Shown here: positions 15,972 to 24,109 of the stretch, piece after piece
How positions within the stretch are numbered: position 1 is the first letter of the stretch
How the letters are laid out: each line of letters begins with the position of its first letter
Assembly: GCA_965140555.1 (NCBI GenBank)
Contig: OZ223259.1
Location: forward strand, 1,488,001-1,552,000
Source of the DNA: UBA1351 sp965140555
GTDB taxonomy: Bacteria > Bacillota > Clostridia > Lachnospirales > Vallitaleaceae
Direction of reading: 5' to 3'
DNA length: 64,000 bases
Program-made: the position numbers and the translations under genes
Notes under the pieces: generated by a model
Told to the model about the DNA's origin: nothing
The model's input: only the letters and a program-made list of their open reading frames with translations
Databases searched by the model: none

Positions 15972-16523
15972 CTAATCACGGGTTACAAAATGCTCAATTC
16001 CATCTGATAGATTATTAATTTTATCTTTAAGAAAGACAGGATAAATTTTATAATCTTGTAATTCATTAATACCAACCCACTGGAAAATTAATCTCGATTC
16101 GTCAGTTTCTAATGATTTGAAAACACCATTTAAAGGAATCTGAGATGGAGTGTTTAAGTTAACTAGATGGTAATGACATAAAGTGTGAGCTTCTTTTTCT
16201 CCCCACTTCCAAAAGACTTCCTCAACCCAAATTAACCTTTCTACTAATATATCTACACCCAACTCCTCCTTATATTCACGAATAAGAGTATCTGCACTTG
16301 TTTCAACCCAGGCAACATGCCCTCCAGGAAGAGTATACTCAGAATCATTAATTCCTCTTTGAACAAGAATTTTTCCGTCATTTATTAAAACCCCAGCGCT
16401 CCGAAAATTATGGATTCTATTTTCGTCCACAAATAGCCAATCCCTGTTTTTCACTCTTAAACACCACCTATATATATTAAAATTTGAATTTTTATCGATT
16501 AGATTTTGTTCTATTCTTATCAT
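15972..16523 (-). CDS. Nudix hydrolase (183 aa)
   Basis: The Nudix box is complete: GGHVAWVETSADTLIREYKE followed by ELGV, matching GX5EX7REUXEEXGU. Such enzymes hydrolyse nucleoside diphosphate derivatives. The gene is followed 21 bp later by the broken histidine phosphatase gene. No clear ribosome site precedes the ATG at 16523; an internal GTG before KNRDWLF (about 16457) is an alternative start that would drop 22 residues. Confidence 0.85.
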   Translation of the reverse strand: MIRIEQNLIDKNSNFNIYRWCLRVKNRDWLFVDENRIHNFRSAGVLINDGKILVQRGINDSEYTLPGGHVAWVETSADTLIREYKEELGVDILVERLIWVEEVFWKWGEKEAHTLCHYHLVNLNTPSQIPLNGVFKSLETDESRLIFQWVGINELQDYKIYPVFLKDKINNLSDGIEHFVTRD

Positions 16524-17007
16524 CTAATAAATCAAATAAACTCAAAATATCTTCTTTGGGTAAAGTTGGACCATCTCCCCTTTATTACATAAACAATCTT
16601 TACTTCGACTTTATATACTATTGTACACTAACATGATTATATATTATATGGATGCCATTAACAATTAAAGCTTGTCTTACTTTCATTCAGCTTCATAACA
16701 CACACCTGACTAATGTATCAACCTTTTCCAGCTACGCTCAGTACCATAACTTTTGATTACAGCACCTAGTGGTGGTTTGTGGCCTGTACCTGAATACCGA
16801 CCACGGAGGGCCTGCCCCCATCTAATTCAGAGCATTCTCTGATTCTGTCGCTCCTCCTTTCACTGAACCTTTTAATTCAGGACACACGGGAAAGTTGAGT
16901 TATTAAGTAGATGAAAAGCTACCTTTTCTTATATAATTGCATTTTGACAACCTTGAAGGGCATCTTGGGTAGATATCGTTGCTTTATTAAAATTATAAAG
17001 CTATAAT
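16524..17007. other. intergenic debris, no supported gene
   Basis: The region at about 16720-16880 is richer in GC than its surroundings. On the minus strand it contains a short protein-like tail (HKPPLGAVIKSYGTERSWKR, then a stop) with no start, and a competing frame. It resembles degraded coding DNA but could not be assigned. The plus-strand promoter of the LytTR operon should lie near 16945-17000. Confidence 0.35.
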
Positions 17008-17037
17008 TTGTATGGGATAGGAAAGAAGGTGAAATGT

Positions 17038-17475
17038 TTGAAATTAACAATACATAAAGATCCCAAAGCTTCTGAAACGGAAATTGCAATAACTTGTCCT
17101 GAAGTCGATGAACGACTTGAACAGCTCATAAAACACATCAAGCAGTATGCTTATACCTTTCGTGCTAAAATAGACGGCGAGATATGCTTTATTACAGCAG
17201 AAAAAATATATTATATCGATTCCGTTGATAGTAAAACCTTTTTATATTCTGCAGAAAATGTATACATTATTTCAGAGAGTTTGTCAGAATTAGAAAAGAA
17301 ACTGGTCGATTCCACCTTTATAAGAATTAGCAAAAACTGTATTTTAAACATTTCTTATTTAGAATCTGTACATCCATTGTGGAATCACAGGCTTGAAGCA
17401 CTTCTCATAAGTGGTGAGAAATTAATTGTCACTCGGCATTATATTGAAAACTTAAAAGAAAAAATCAAAAGTTAG
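17038..17475 (+). CDS. single-domain LytTR transcriptional regulator (145 aa)
   Basis: Lacking a receiver domain, this protein has an N-terminal extension and a C-terminal LytTR DNA-binding domain (ICFITAEKIYYIDSVDSKTF and later STFIRISKNCILN). I chose the TTG at 17038 because AAGGTG sits seven bases before it; upstream GTG and TTG starts are possible. Twelve bases later comes a DUF3021 membrane gene. A LytTR regulator with a membrane inhibitor is the layout of the LytTR regulatory systems described in streptococci (HdrMB and BrsRM types). Confidence 0.85.
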   Translation: MKLTIHKDPKASETEIAITCPEVDERLEQLIKHIKQYAYTFRAKIDGEICFITAEKIYYIDSVDSKTFLYSAENVYIISESLSELEKKLVDSTFIRISKNCILNISYLESVHPLWNHRLEALLISGEKLIVTRHYIENLKEKIKS

Positions 17476-17487
17476 GAGGAAAGCAAA

Positions 17488-17895
17488 ATGAATAAGATAT
17501 GGAATACTCTTCTATTTAGAGCAACGTTATCTTTTACGTTAGCTGTTATTTTTTCAGCACTTTATAATCTGGCGACTGGTCATCCACAAGGTGACTACCT
17601 GTTTTTACTAGAGATATTTGGCCTTATTGTGTGTTTAGAAATCATTGACTATGCTCTGAGTTATGTACCATTTCACTCCAGAATCATATATCTATGCACA
17701 GAATTTGCCCTTATGTATGTTTGCTTTCTGCTTTTCTCACTTTTAGGACATTGGTTCGGCTTTACTTTTATAAAGTTAATCATGTTTTCGAGCACATTTC
17801 TGATAATGTTTTTATTGCTGCATGTATACTGTCATTTCCTACTAAAAACAGAAGCAATCGACATAAATAATAATCTTATTAAAAGAAAAATGTAG
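17488..17895 (+). CDS. DUF3021 membrane protein, putative LytTR inhibitor (135 aa)
   Basis: Four hydrophobic segments and the family feature of a short loop after the first helix (YNLATGHPQGDYLFLLEIFG). DUF3021 proteins regularly follow single-domain LytTR genes and are thought to hold the regulator inactive at the membrane. The ribosome site is AGGAGG. It is the second gene of a three-gene operon with the LytTR regulator and the ICMT-like gene. Confidence 0.8.
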   Translation: MNKIWNTLLFRATLSFTLAVIFSALYNLATGHPQGDYLFLLEIFGLIVCLEIIDYALSYVPFHSRIIYLCTEFALMYVCFLLFSLLGHWFGFTFIKLIMFSSTFLIMFLLLHVYCHFLLKTEAIDINNNLIKRKM

Positions 17896-17912
17896 TGAAG
17901 GAGGCATTTCTT

Positions 17913-18518
17913 ATGTATTTTTTTGGTGATACATACTTTCAAGGTTTCATATTAAAAAATGTTTTTCAAATAGCTTTCATGACGGTGATAATAACAGAAC
18001 TAGTCATTCTAATTTTTACCACTTGGAATAATCATAAAAATTCCGAAAAGAAGACTATGAGTGACCGTGGTTCCATGCTGTTTATTCTGATAGGCTTCTG
18101 GCTGGCAATATTAATAAATCCCATTTGTGTTAATATGTCTACATTTATGCTGCCTGTGTATTTCTTTTGGATTGGAGTTGTACTTACGATACTAGGGATA
18201 TTCACTCGGATATATTCTGTGTGGACATTGAGAAAATTCTTTACTTTAAACGTTCAGGTTGCTACAGAACAGAATATAGTAAAAACCGGGCCGTATAAAT
18301 ATATACGTCATCCTGCCTATACCGGAAGCATCATAACACTTTTGGGGATTGCTGTTTCATTCCGGTCACCGCTTGGTATTATTGCCACTGTAATTATTAT
18401 TGCAATAGTATACGGCTATCGAATTAAAGTGGAAGAAAAAGCTTTGGAAACAAACTTCGGTTCTTCTTATGAAGATTATGAAAGACACACTTGGAGATTA
18501 TTCCCCCACATTTGGTAA
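17913..18518 (+). CDS. isoprenylcysteine carboxyl methyltransferase-like membrane protein (201 aa)
   Basis: Several membrane helices precede the conserved methyltransferase core KTGPYKYIRHPAYTGSIITL, and the family-typical RIKVEEKALETNFGSSYEDY follows near the end. This is the ICMT/PEMT membrane methyltransferase fold; bacterial members have largely unknown substrates. I chose the ATG at 17913 because GAAGGAGG lies seven bases upstream, although the frame opens earlier. It is the probable output gene of the LytTR/DUF3021 module. Confidence 0.85.
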   Translation: MYFFGDTYFQGFILKNVFQIAFMTVIITELVILIFTTWNNHKNSEKKTMSDRGSMLFILIGFWLAILINPICVNMSTFMLPVYFFWIGVVLTILGIFTRIYSVWTLRKFFTLNVQVATEQNIVKTGPYKYIRHPAYTGSIITLLGIAVSFRSPLGIIATVIIIAIVYGYRIKVEEKALETNFGSSYEDYERHTWRLFPHIW

Positions 18519-18792
18519 GTAAAAATAATCAATTTACAGAAACCCCTCTAGCATCTTGCCGAAATCTCAAAAAAGTATGATTAACTTTATTCAATCATCG
18601 TTGTTCGTCCCAAGTTTTAAGTTACAACGTCCCCAAAGTTTTGGCTGTACTACGGGATTTACTTGGTTGCATAACTTTGCAACTGACGCAAGCTCTATCA
18701 AACTGTTCAGTTTAAGGTGCCCCTACACTTGCTTTGTTCCCTTAAAATCCGTATCACTGACTGGAAAAGTAACCGTAACATACAGGCATAGC

Positions 18793-19365
18793 TTAAATCT
18801 TGCTTATTTTTTTCATTAGCCAAGCCATATTTTCTCCTAAATTTCTCATATTTCTCATTCCTTCTTCATCAAGAGTTACATCACCTACATCTTTACCATA
18901 AACCATATTCCAATACGTCGAACCAACTACAAGAACTTCTTTATTTAATAAAAAGTGATTTAATGTATCAACTGCAGTCATTCCTCCTCCTCGACGTACA
19001 GCTACAACAGAAACTCCAACTTTATGCTTTAACATACCTGGATTAGTTCCCACAGTCACACCTGCACGTTCAAGAAAAGCTTTCATCTTAGATGATATAT
19101 CAGCAGAATATACCGGAGACCCAAGGATGATTCCATCTGCATTAACCATCTTAATAAAACAGTCATTGAAAAAATCATCTTTTATTACGCATTGCTTTTT
19201 CTCTGTGCAGCCAAAACAACCCATGCAACCTTTTATTGTTTTACCTGCTAACTCTATTAATTCTGTTTCAATTCCTTCCTTTTCTAATTCCTTGAATACA
19301 GTTTTAATAAGTATAGACGTATTTCCATCTTTACGTGCACTACCATTAATTCCTATAACCTTCAT
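18793..19365 (-). CDS. iron-sulfur flavoprotein / NADPH-dependent FMN reductase family, copy 1 (190 aa)
   Basis: A flavodoxin fold: GINGSARKDGNTS binds FMN phosphate and GSPVYSADISSKMKAFLER is the second FMN loop. The insert CMGCFGCTEKKQC fits the CX2CX2CX4-7C motif that binds a [4Fe-4S] cluster in archaeal iron-sulfur flavoproteins. A role in electron transfer or in reduction of quinones, nitro compounds or oxidants is likely. It is the most divergent of three copies in the window, with 10 of 190 residues different from copy 2. It is also the only copy with a MerR-type promoter upstream (19531-19561). Confidence 0.85.
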   Translation of the reverse strand: MKVIGINGSARKDGNTSILIKTVFKELEKEGIETELIELAGKTIKGCMGCFGCTEKKQCVIKDDFFNDCFIKMVNADGIILGSPVYSADISSKMKAFLERAGVTVGTNPGMLKHKVGVSVVAVRRGGGMTAVDTLNHFLLNKEVLVVGSTYWNMVYGKDVGDVTLDEEGMRNMRNLGENMAWLMKKISKI

Positions 19366-19530
19366 ATAAACCCTCCATATAATCTTTATTTATATATTTT
19401 TTCTTACTATTATTATTTGATATACCAATAATTAAAACGCCTACTAAAGCACATGCAAGCCCTAAAGTTAGAATATTACCTCAGATTCTAATAATTTTTG
19501 ATTTAACATAATATACCTTAAGACTTTCTT

Positions 19531-19561
19531 AGTATAAACCTTAGATTCGACTCTAAAGCAA
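19531..19561 (-). promoter_or_regulatory. MerR-type promoter (19-bp spacer with dyad) for flavoprotein copy 1
   Basis: On the minus strand, TTGCTT (19556-19561) and TATACT (19531-19536) are separated by 19 bp. The spacer holds the dyad CTTTAGAGTCGAATCTAAGG. The overlong spacer with a centred dyad is the hallmark of MerR-family activation. No merR gene lies beside it. Confidence 0.65.
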
Positions 19562-20131
19562 GCTTTTTATTTTTAACTTTAATATTAATATGATATTAAT
19601 TAAGGCATATAAAAGAACGAATTTTAAGGAGTATATCAAAAGTGAAAAGCAACAATTAAAATTAATGTAGCGCTTACCTAATTATTCATATGCAAATTTT
19701 TATATTCACAGGATTTATTATAAGCATTCTTTTTGAAACGACAGCCACATCGATATCTTGGGATACATCCCCTTTAATAAATTCAGACTATATTAATTCT
19801 TCATCTTCCTCACTAATTACTCTTAAGGAATTATATAAAGATTCTAACGCTTCCGGCGAACTGCTATATGACTTAATGGAACTTTCTAGTTTCTCATCAA
19901 ACCACTCTTCATCAAAAGTCCATTGCGCAAAAGTGCTTCTTCCGATACTGTATTTAATGGAATGGCAATTATAATACATATTTCTCTTGTAAACTAAAAT
20001 AGCAAGAATAATGAAAGATCGCTGAAAAATATTCGATATAATAGTATAGGTAATTGCGAAACTCAAAAATAACAATAGGTTAGAAATGTTTTAAGTAGTG
20101 TGGATAACTTTCAAAACGAATATGCCTAATT
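19562..20131. other. AT-rich region with one doubtful small reading frame
   Basis: No well-supported gene. A minus-strand frame at 19788-20075 encodes HSIKYSIGRSTFAQWTFDEE and a charged tail, which looks protein-like. It has no convincing start or ribosome site and is probably a fragment. Confidence 0.35.
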
Positions 20132-20536
20132 TTACACTAAGCAATTAAAGATTTCATAGAGCGAAGATTTTCTGGTTTGTTCTATGACACCACGATTTTT
20201 GTAAGTTGCATTCCAGAGGTCAGTGCCACGTATAGTTCTAGGATAAATGTAAGTCATTCGTCCGAAAGACGAATCAGTACAAGGGTTCTCGCAGTTATGC
20301 CGTCGACGATGTTTACCATCTTCGCTCTTTTTCCATTGTATTTTGGGGCAAACAAATTTGAAGGTCTTAGAACCACCGCAAAGATGAGATGTGCTACTTT
20401 CAGGTTTCATAGGAAGGCTAAAATCATGAGGGCAACAAGGAATACCATAAGCTTTAATACCGGAATTTTCAATAATAATTGAATATTCGGTGAACGTTTC
20501 TGTCAAAGAAAGCTGATTACATGGTAAAATACTCAT
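20132..20536 (-). pseudogene. DDE transposase fragment
   Basis: The translated piece contains IPCCPHDFSLPMKPE, KFVCPKIQW, NCENPCTDSSFGRMTYIYP and RGTDLWNATYKNRGVIEQ. These cysteine-rich and terminal segments occur in a widespread clostridial DDE transposase family. Only about a quarter of a normal transposase is present, without the catalytic core, so the element is dead. No terminal repeats were found. The fragment marks past transposition between flavoprotein copy 1 and the membrane protein at 20697. Confidence 0.65.
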
Positions 20537-20696
20537 GTATAACTCCTTTCGGGTTTGGTGGACTTGTTTCTCGACAATTCAATTTTATCGCAATCTGATG
20601 AAGAGTTATATTTTTTATGTAACAAAAAATACAACTATTAAACGGTTTATGGCATTTTGCAAACGCCTAATAACAATCAGGATAAGGAGGAGAAAA

Positions 20697-21194
20697 ATGT
20701 TTGCCAATTTTGAGAAATTTTTGAAAAGTAAATTGTATTTTGTAATTATTGGACCAGCATATGTAATTATGCTACTACTTACTATGTGGAAGGATTTGCA
20801 TTTTACACATAATACACCAAATATTTTATTTTATTTTACTGTTCCAATCGTTAGTATTATCGTTTCTTCCATTATTTCATACATACTATTTAAGTTTTTT
20901 AAGAAAGTATCCAGCTTTTTTGAATTATTAGGAATATTTTTACTAATAGAATTATTGGGACAAATATGGGAAAATTTAGCCAAAATTATTTATTACACTG
21001 TTTGGCAATACCCAGGGATTTTGTGGTTTATTTACTTTCCTTTTAGTTTTGTATTAACAAGCTATTTACTAAAGAATATATCAAAATCAAATTGGATTAT
21101 TTCTACGGTAGTCATGATACTGAGTATGATCATAAGTACAGCAGCAGCGATGTATTTTAGTACGGTGACTGGGATTGAAACACCTGGGTCTTGA
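20697..21194 (+). CDS. hypothetical membrane protein (165 aa)
   Basis: I do not recognise the family. It has about four to five hydrophobic helices, a basic N-terminus (MFANFEKFLKSK) and no obvious catalytic residues. The ATG at 20697 is supported by AAGGAGG six bases upstream; the frame opens earlier without a ribosome site. The leader sequence CAAACGCCTAATAA just before its ribosome site is repeated before the AraC-GNAT gene at 21425-21438. The two transcripts may share a regulatory feature or derive from one another. Confidence 0.6.
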   Translation: MFANFEKFLKSKLYFVIIGPAYVIMLLLTMWKDLHFTHNTPNILFYFTVPIVSIIVSSIISYILFKFFKKVSSFFELLGIFLLIELLGQIWENLAKIIYYTVWQYPGILWFIYFPFSFVLTSYLLKNISKSNWIISTVVMILSMIISTAAAMYFSTVTGIETPGS

Positions 21195-21451
21195 ACGACT
21201 ATATTATCGATACGATTATATATGTCGATTCTAACAATAATAGGTTGTATTTATATAGTGTGGTTAAAAATATACAATCTTATTGGATGGCAGATAGGTA
21301 TTGAAGCTCTGGTAGGAAATCCTGCTTAAAGCATGTAAGCCTAGAAGCATCCGGCACACGAGAGAAACAGCAAAAGTCTCATAGTTCTTTAGAGAACTTA
21401 AGAAATGTAAGTAAAGACGTTTCACAAACGCCTAATAATGGTAATATGAAA
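21195..21451. other. leader-like sequence before the IS1634 insertion
   Basis: This holds small inverted repeats (AGTTCT-TTAG-AGAACT at about 21380, and CGTTT-CAC-AAACG at about 21418) and CAAACGCCTAATAA. It was probably the original 5' leader of the AraC-GNAT gene, now separated by the insertion sequence. No gene was seen. Confidence 0.4.
21446..21451 (+). repeat. target site duplication of the IS1634-like element, left copy
   Basis: ATGAAA immediately precedes the left inverted repeat. The same six bases follow the right inverted repeat at 23230-23235. Confidence 0.6.
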
Positions 21452-21549
21452 CCTAGATTCTCGGAACTCATAACGAGAATCACACTTTAAAAATACCTGG
21501 GACTATTGATTTTACTGACTTTTGAGCACATTTTGCTTGATTATCAAAT

Positions 21550-21586
21550 CGTCATGTGTTATGATTGTTATATACGACACATGACG
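21550..21586 (+). repeat. inverted repeat before the transposase start
   Basis: The arms CGTCATGTGT and ACACATGACG (10 bp, 17-nt loop) lie just before the ribosome site GAGGTGAT. Such stems can shield a transposase ribosome site from read-through transcripts; that role is inferred. Confidence 0.5.
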
Positions 21587-21598
21587 AGGTGATGATCG

Positions 21599-23212
21599 AT
21601 GGCAATAGTAAGACAGTATGACAAACGCTCTGGAATAACCTATGCATACGAGGCCACTTACCACTGGGATAAAGAAAAACAACAATCCCGTTGCAAGCGT
21701 AAGCTGATCGGCAGAGTTGATCCGGAAACCGGTGAAATAGTTCCAACCGATGGACGTTGCAGAAAAGATAAACCTGCTAAATCGGCAACGCCTGCGAAAC
21801 GCGGTCCGATTCCATCTACCGTTTCCAGGCACTTGTACTTTGGTGCCACTTACTTGTTGGAAACCCTTTCCGAAGAGTTGGGCCTTACCGCTGATTTACG
21901 TGCCTGCTTTCCGGATACCTACAAACAGCTGTTGTCCATTGCCTTTTATCTCATACTTGAGGACAACACACCCCTTTACCGCTTTGAAAAATGGCATCAT
22001 ACCCATAAACATCCTTATGGTGAAGATATCACATCGCCAAGAAGCAGTGAGCTGTTCTCCGGAATCTCCGATGACCAGATCACTAAGTTCTTCCGTCTGC
22101 AAGGCAAGCGCCGTATTGAGGATGAGTATTGGGCTTATGACAGTACAAGCATTTCCAGTTATTCGGAGACCCTTGCTCAAGTGCAGTACGGCAAGAATAA
22201 AGAAGATGACAGACTTCCACAACTGAACCTTCTCCTAGTTTTCGGCGAAAAATCCGGTCTGCCTTTTTACTACCGAAAACTCGCTGGTAACATACCCGAT
22301 TCGAAAACGGTCAAACATCTTCTTGAAGACCTCGATATCCTTGGCTTTGGCAAAACAAAGTTTGTCATGGACCGGGGCTTTTACTCGGAGAAAAACATCA
22401 ATAGTTTATATCAGGATCACATCAAGTTCCTAGTTGGTGTAAAGCTTTCATTGGCGTTTATCAGGAAGAACCTTGACAAGGTGTATGATGATATCAGAAT
22501 GTTCATGAACTTCGATGAAGCAATCAACACCTATGGCTACACCGTGAGTGCTAATTGGGATTATACTCAGGAACGGCCCTATAAAGGCGATGTCATCCAA
22601 GAGAAACGCAGGATATATATCCATTATTACTACAGTATTGACAAGGGTGCCGACGAAGAGACTGCATTCGACAAACGCATTGCCACTCTGTACAAAGAAC
22701 TTAAGGAAGATAAGCGTATTGAAGCTCATGAGAAGTCTTATGCAGAGTACTTCGAGGTCAAGAAAACGCCAAAACGTGGCATAACTGTAACCTATAAGGA
22801 AGACGCAATCCGTAAGGGAAGGCGGTATTTAGGTTACTTTGCTCTGATCACCAATGAGAAGATGGACGCTTTCACGGCATTGCACCTCTATAGAATGAAA
22901 GATATCGTGGAAAAAGGCTTCAGCAACATCAAAGAGCGTCTTAACATGAGAAGATTGCTTGTGTCTTCAGAACGAAGTCTTGAAGGCAAGATCTTCACAG
23001 AATTTGCAGCTCTTATATTAATCTCTCATCTTGATCAAAGGATGAAAAAAGCAAAACTTTATGAGGATTACACAATGTCTCAGTTACTGGATAAACTGGA
23101 CGTTATTGAATGCTTCGAGGACCCTGGATATTCGCTAAGAATAGGCGAAATCCTTACAAAACAGCAAGAGATCTATAAGGCACTTAACATCCCTGTCCCG
23201 GCCTCGTCATGA
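21599..23212 (+). CDS. IS1634-family transposase (537 aa)
   Basis: A full-length DDE transposase with the family-typical start (AIVRQYDKRSGITYAYEATY). Catalytic segments are YDSTSIS (first Asp), FVMDRGFYSEKNI (second Asp) and a YRMKDIVEKGFSNIK region containing the Glu. The length is normal and no frameshift was seen, so the enzyme may be active. A short palindrome GGCCTC-GAGGCC overlaps its stop codon. The element lies in the same orientation as the downstream AraC-GNAT/MATE genes and may now affect their transcription. Confidence 0.9.
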   Translation: MAIVRQYDKRSGITYAYEATYHWDKEKQQSRCKRKLIGRVDPETGEIVPTDGRCRKDKPAKSATPAKRGPIPSTVSRHLYFGATYLLETLSEELGLTADLRACFPDTYKQLLSIAFYLILEDNTPLYRFEKWHHTHKHPYGEDITSPRSSELFSGISDDQITKFFRLQGKRRIEDEYWAYDSTSISSYSETLAQVQYGKNKEDDRLPQLNLLLVFGEKSGLPFYYRKLAGNIPDSKTVKHLLEDLDILGFGKTKFVMDRGFYSEKNINSLYQDHIKFLVGVKLSLAFIRKNLDKVYDDIRMFMNFDEAINTYGYTVSANWDYTQERPYKGDVIQEKRRIYIHYYYSIDKGADEETAFDKRIATLYKELKEDKRIEAHEKSYAEYFEVKKTPKRGITVTYKEDAIRKGRRYLGYFALITNEKMDAFTALHLYRMKDIVEKGFSNIKERLNMRRLLVSSERSLEGKIFTEFAALILISHLDQRMKKAKLYEDYTMSQLLDKLDVIECFEDPGYSLRIGEILTKQQEIYKALNIPVPASS

Positions 23213-23248
23213 GAGGCCGAGAATCCAGGATGAAAGGAGGATACTGCA

Positions 23249-24109
23249 ATGCAAATTAACATTATCAATGTAACCGTTGCAATCGACTACATCGAAAGCA
23301 ATCTGGCTGATAAATTAGATTTGGAAATAGTCGCAAATGCAGTTCACTATTCTAAATACCATTTGCACCGTATTTTTGCGGATACAGTTGATTTAACCAT
23401 TCACGACTATGTGCAACGGCGTAAATTAACCAAGGCAGCAAAGCTGCTCATATTTTCTGATAAGCCAATCATTGAAATTGCTTTGATTGCCGGATATGAA
23501 AGTCAGCAGGCATTTACAACAATATTTAAGCTGATGTATAAAAAATCGCCCAATCAATATCGGGAAGCAGAAGAATTTTATCCATTGCAGCTACGGTATG
23601 TTTTGAATAATGAGCCTACAAAAATAAGTTCAGAAATTGACTGGCAAAAAGACATTATTTTTGCAGAGGAAAGTGACATTTTGGCATGGATGGACTTAGT
23701 TCACCTTGTCGTTGATGGATTTCCATACTTGAAAGAAAATGAGTATGTAGAGCAATTAAAACAAAGTATCCAGAAAAAGCAAGCACTGATTATGTATGAT
23801 GGTAATATAATTATTGGAGCAATGGCATTTAATAATGAAACAGGGAGTATCGACTTTTTAGGCATTCACCCACAATACAGAAAGCAAGACATTGCAAGGG
23901 CTTTTCTGCAAAGAGCATGGGAAGAGCTTTTGATAGATAGTCCCATCAGCATTACAACTTTTAGGGAGGGTGACAAAGCCGACCCCGGCTACCGTAAAAT
24001 TTTTCAGAAACTCGGCTTTGCTGAATCAGAGCTTTTGATAGAATTTGGATACCCAACTCAAAAACTTACCATGCAAAAAGGGGATTTGGAGGTAAACCAC
24101 TTTGAATGA
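23249..24109 (+). CDS. AraC-type regulator fused to a GNAT acetyltransferase domain (286 aa)
   Basis: Residues about 8-105 are a two-helix-turn-helix AraC domain (AIDYIESNLADKLDLEIVAN, later PIIEIALIAGYESQQAFTTI). Residues about 170-275 form a GNAT fold with the acetyl-CoA loop region IHPQYRKQDIARAF. Such a fusion could couple ligand sensing or modification to transcription. A strong AAAGGAGG ribosome site precedes the ATG. It overlaps the next gene (a MATE pump) by 8 bp, so the pair is translationally coupled. The IS1634 insertion has separated it from its natural promoter. Confidence 0.85.
   Translation: MQINIINVTVAIDYIESNLADKLDLEIVANAVHYSKYHLHRIFADTVDLTIHDYVQRRKLTKAAKLLIFSDKPIIEIALIAGYESQQAFTTIFKLMYKKSPNQYREAEEFYPLQLRYVLNNEPTKISSEIDWQKDIIFAEESDILAWMDLVHLVVDGFPYLKENEYVEQLKQSIQKKQALIMYDGNIIIGAMAFNNETGSIDFLGIHPQYRKQDIARAFLQRAWEELLIDSPISITTFREGDKADPGYRKIFQKLGFAESELLIEFGYPTQKLTMQKGDLEVNHFE

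Larger units (their letters stand above)
21452..23229 (+). mobile_element. complete IS1634-family insertion sequence
   Basis: The left end CCTAGATTCTCGG (21452-21464) and right end CCGAGAATCCAGG (23217-23229) are inverted repeats. Similarity continues inward (CTCATAACGAG against CTCATGACGAG). The element encodes one intact transposase and is flanked by a 6-bp duplication, ATGAAA. Removing one copy of the duplication and the element restores a continuous leader and ribosome site for the AraC-GNAT gene, so the insertion lies 13 bp before that gene's start codon, allowing for the duplicated bases. Confidence 0.8.

Noticed and set aside
18556..18819. Plus-strand open frame of 87 codons after the ICMT-like gene
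   Set aside because: No ribosome site, odd composition, and it runs into the antisense of flavoprotein copy 1. Treated as chance.
21310..21400. Possible riboswitch in the leader before the IS1634 insertion
   Set aside because: There are hairpins, but no conserved core of guanidine, SAM, cobalamin or other classes that I could recognise.
20657..21438. CAAACGCCTAATAA pair as possible integron attC or recombination site
   Set aside because: No RYYYAAC/GTTRRRY pairing or long imperfect palindrome around it. Its position just before ribosome sites fits a leader motif better.
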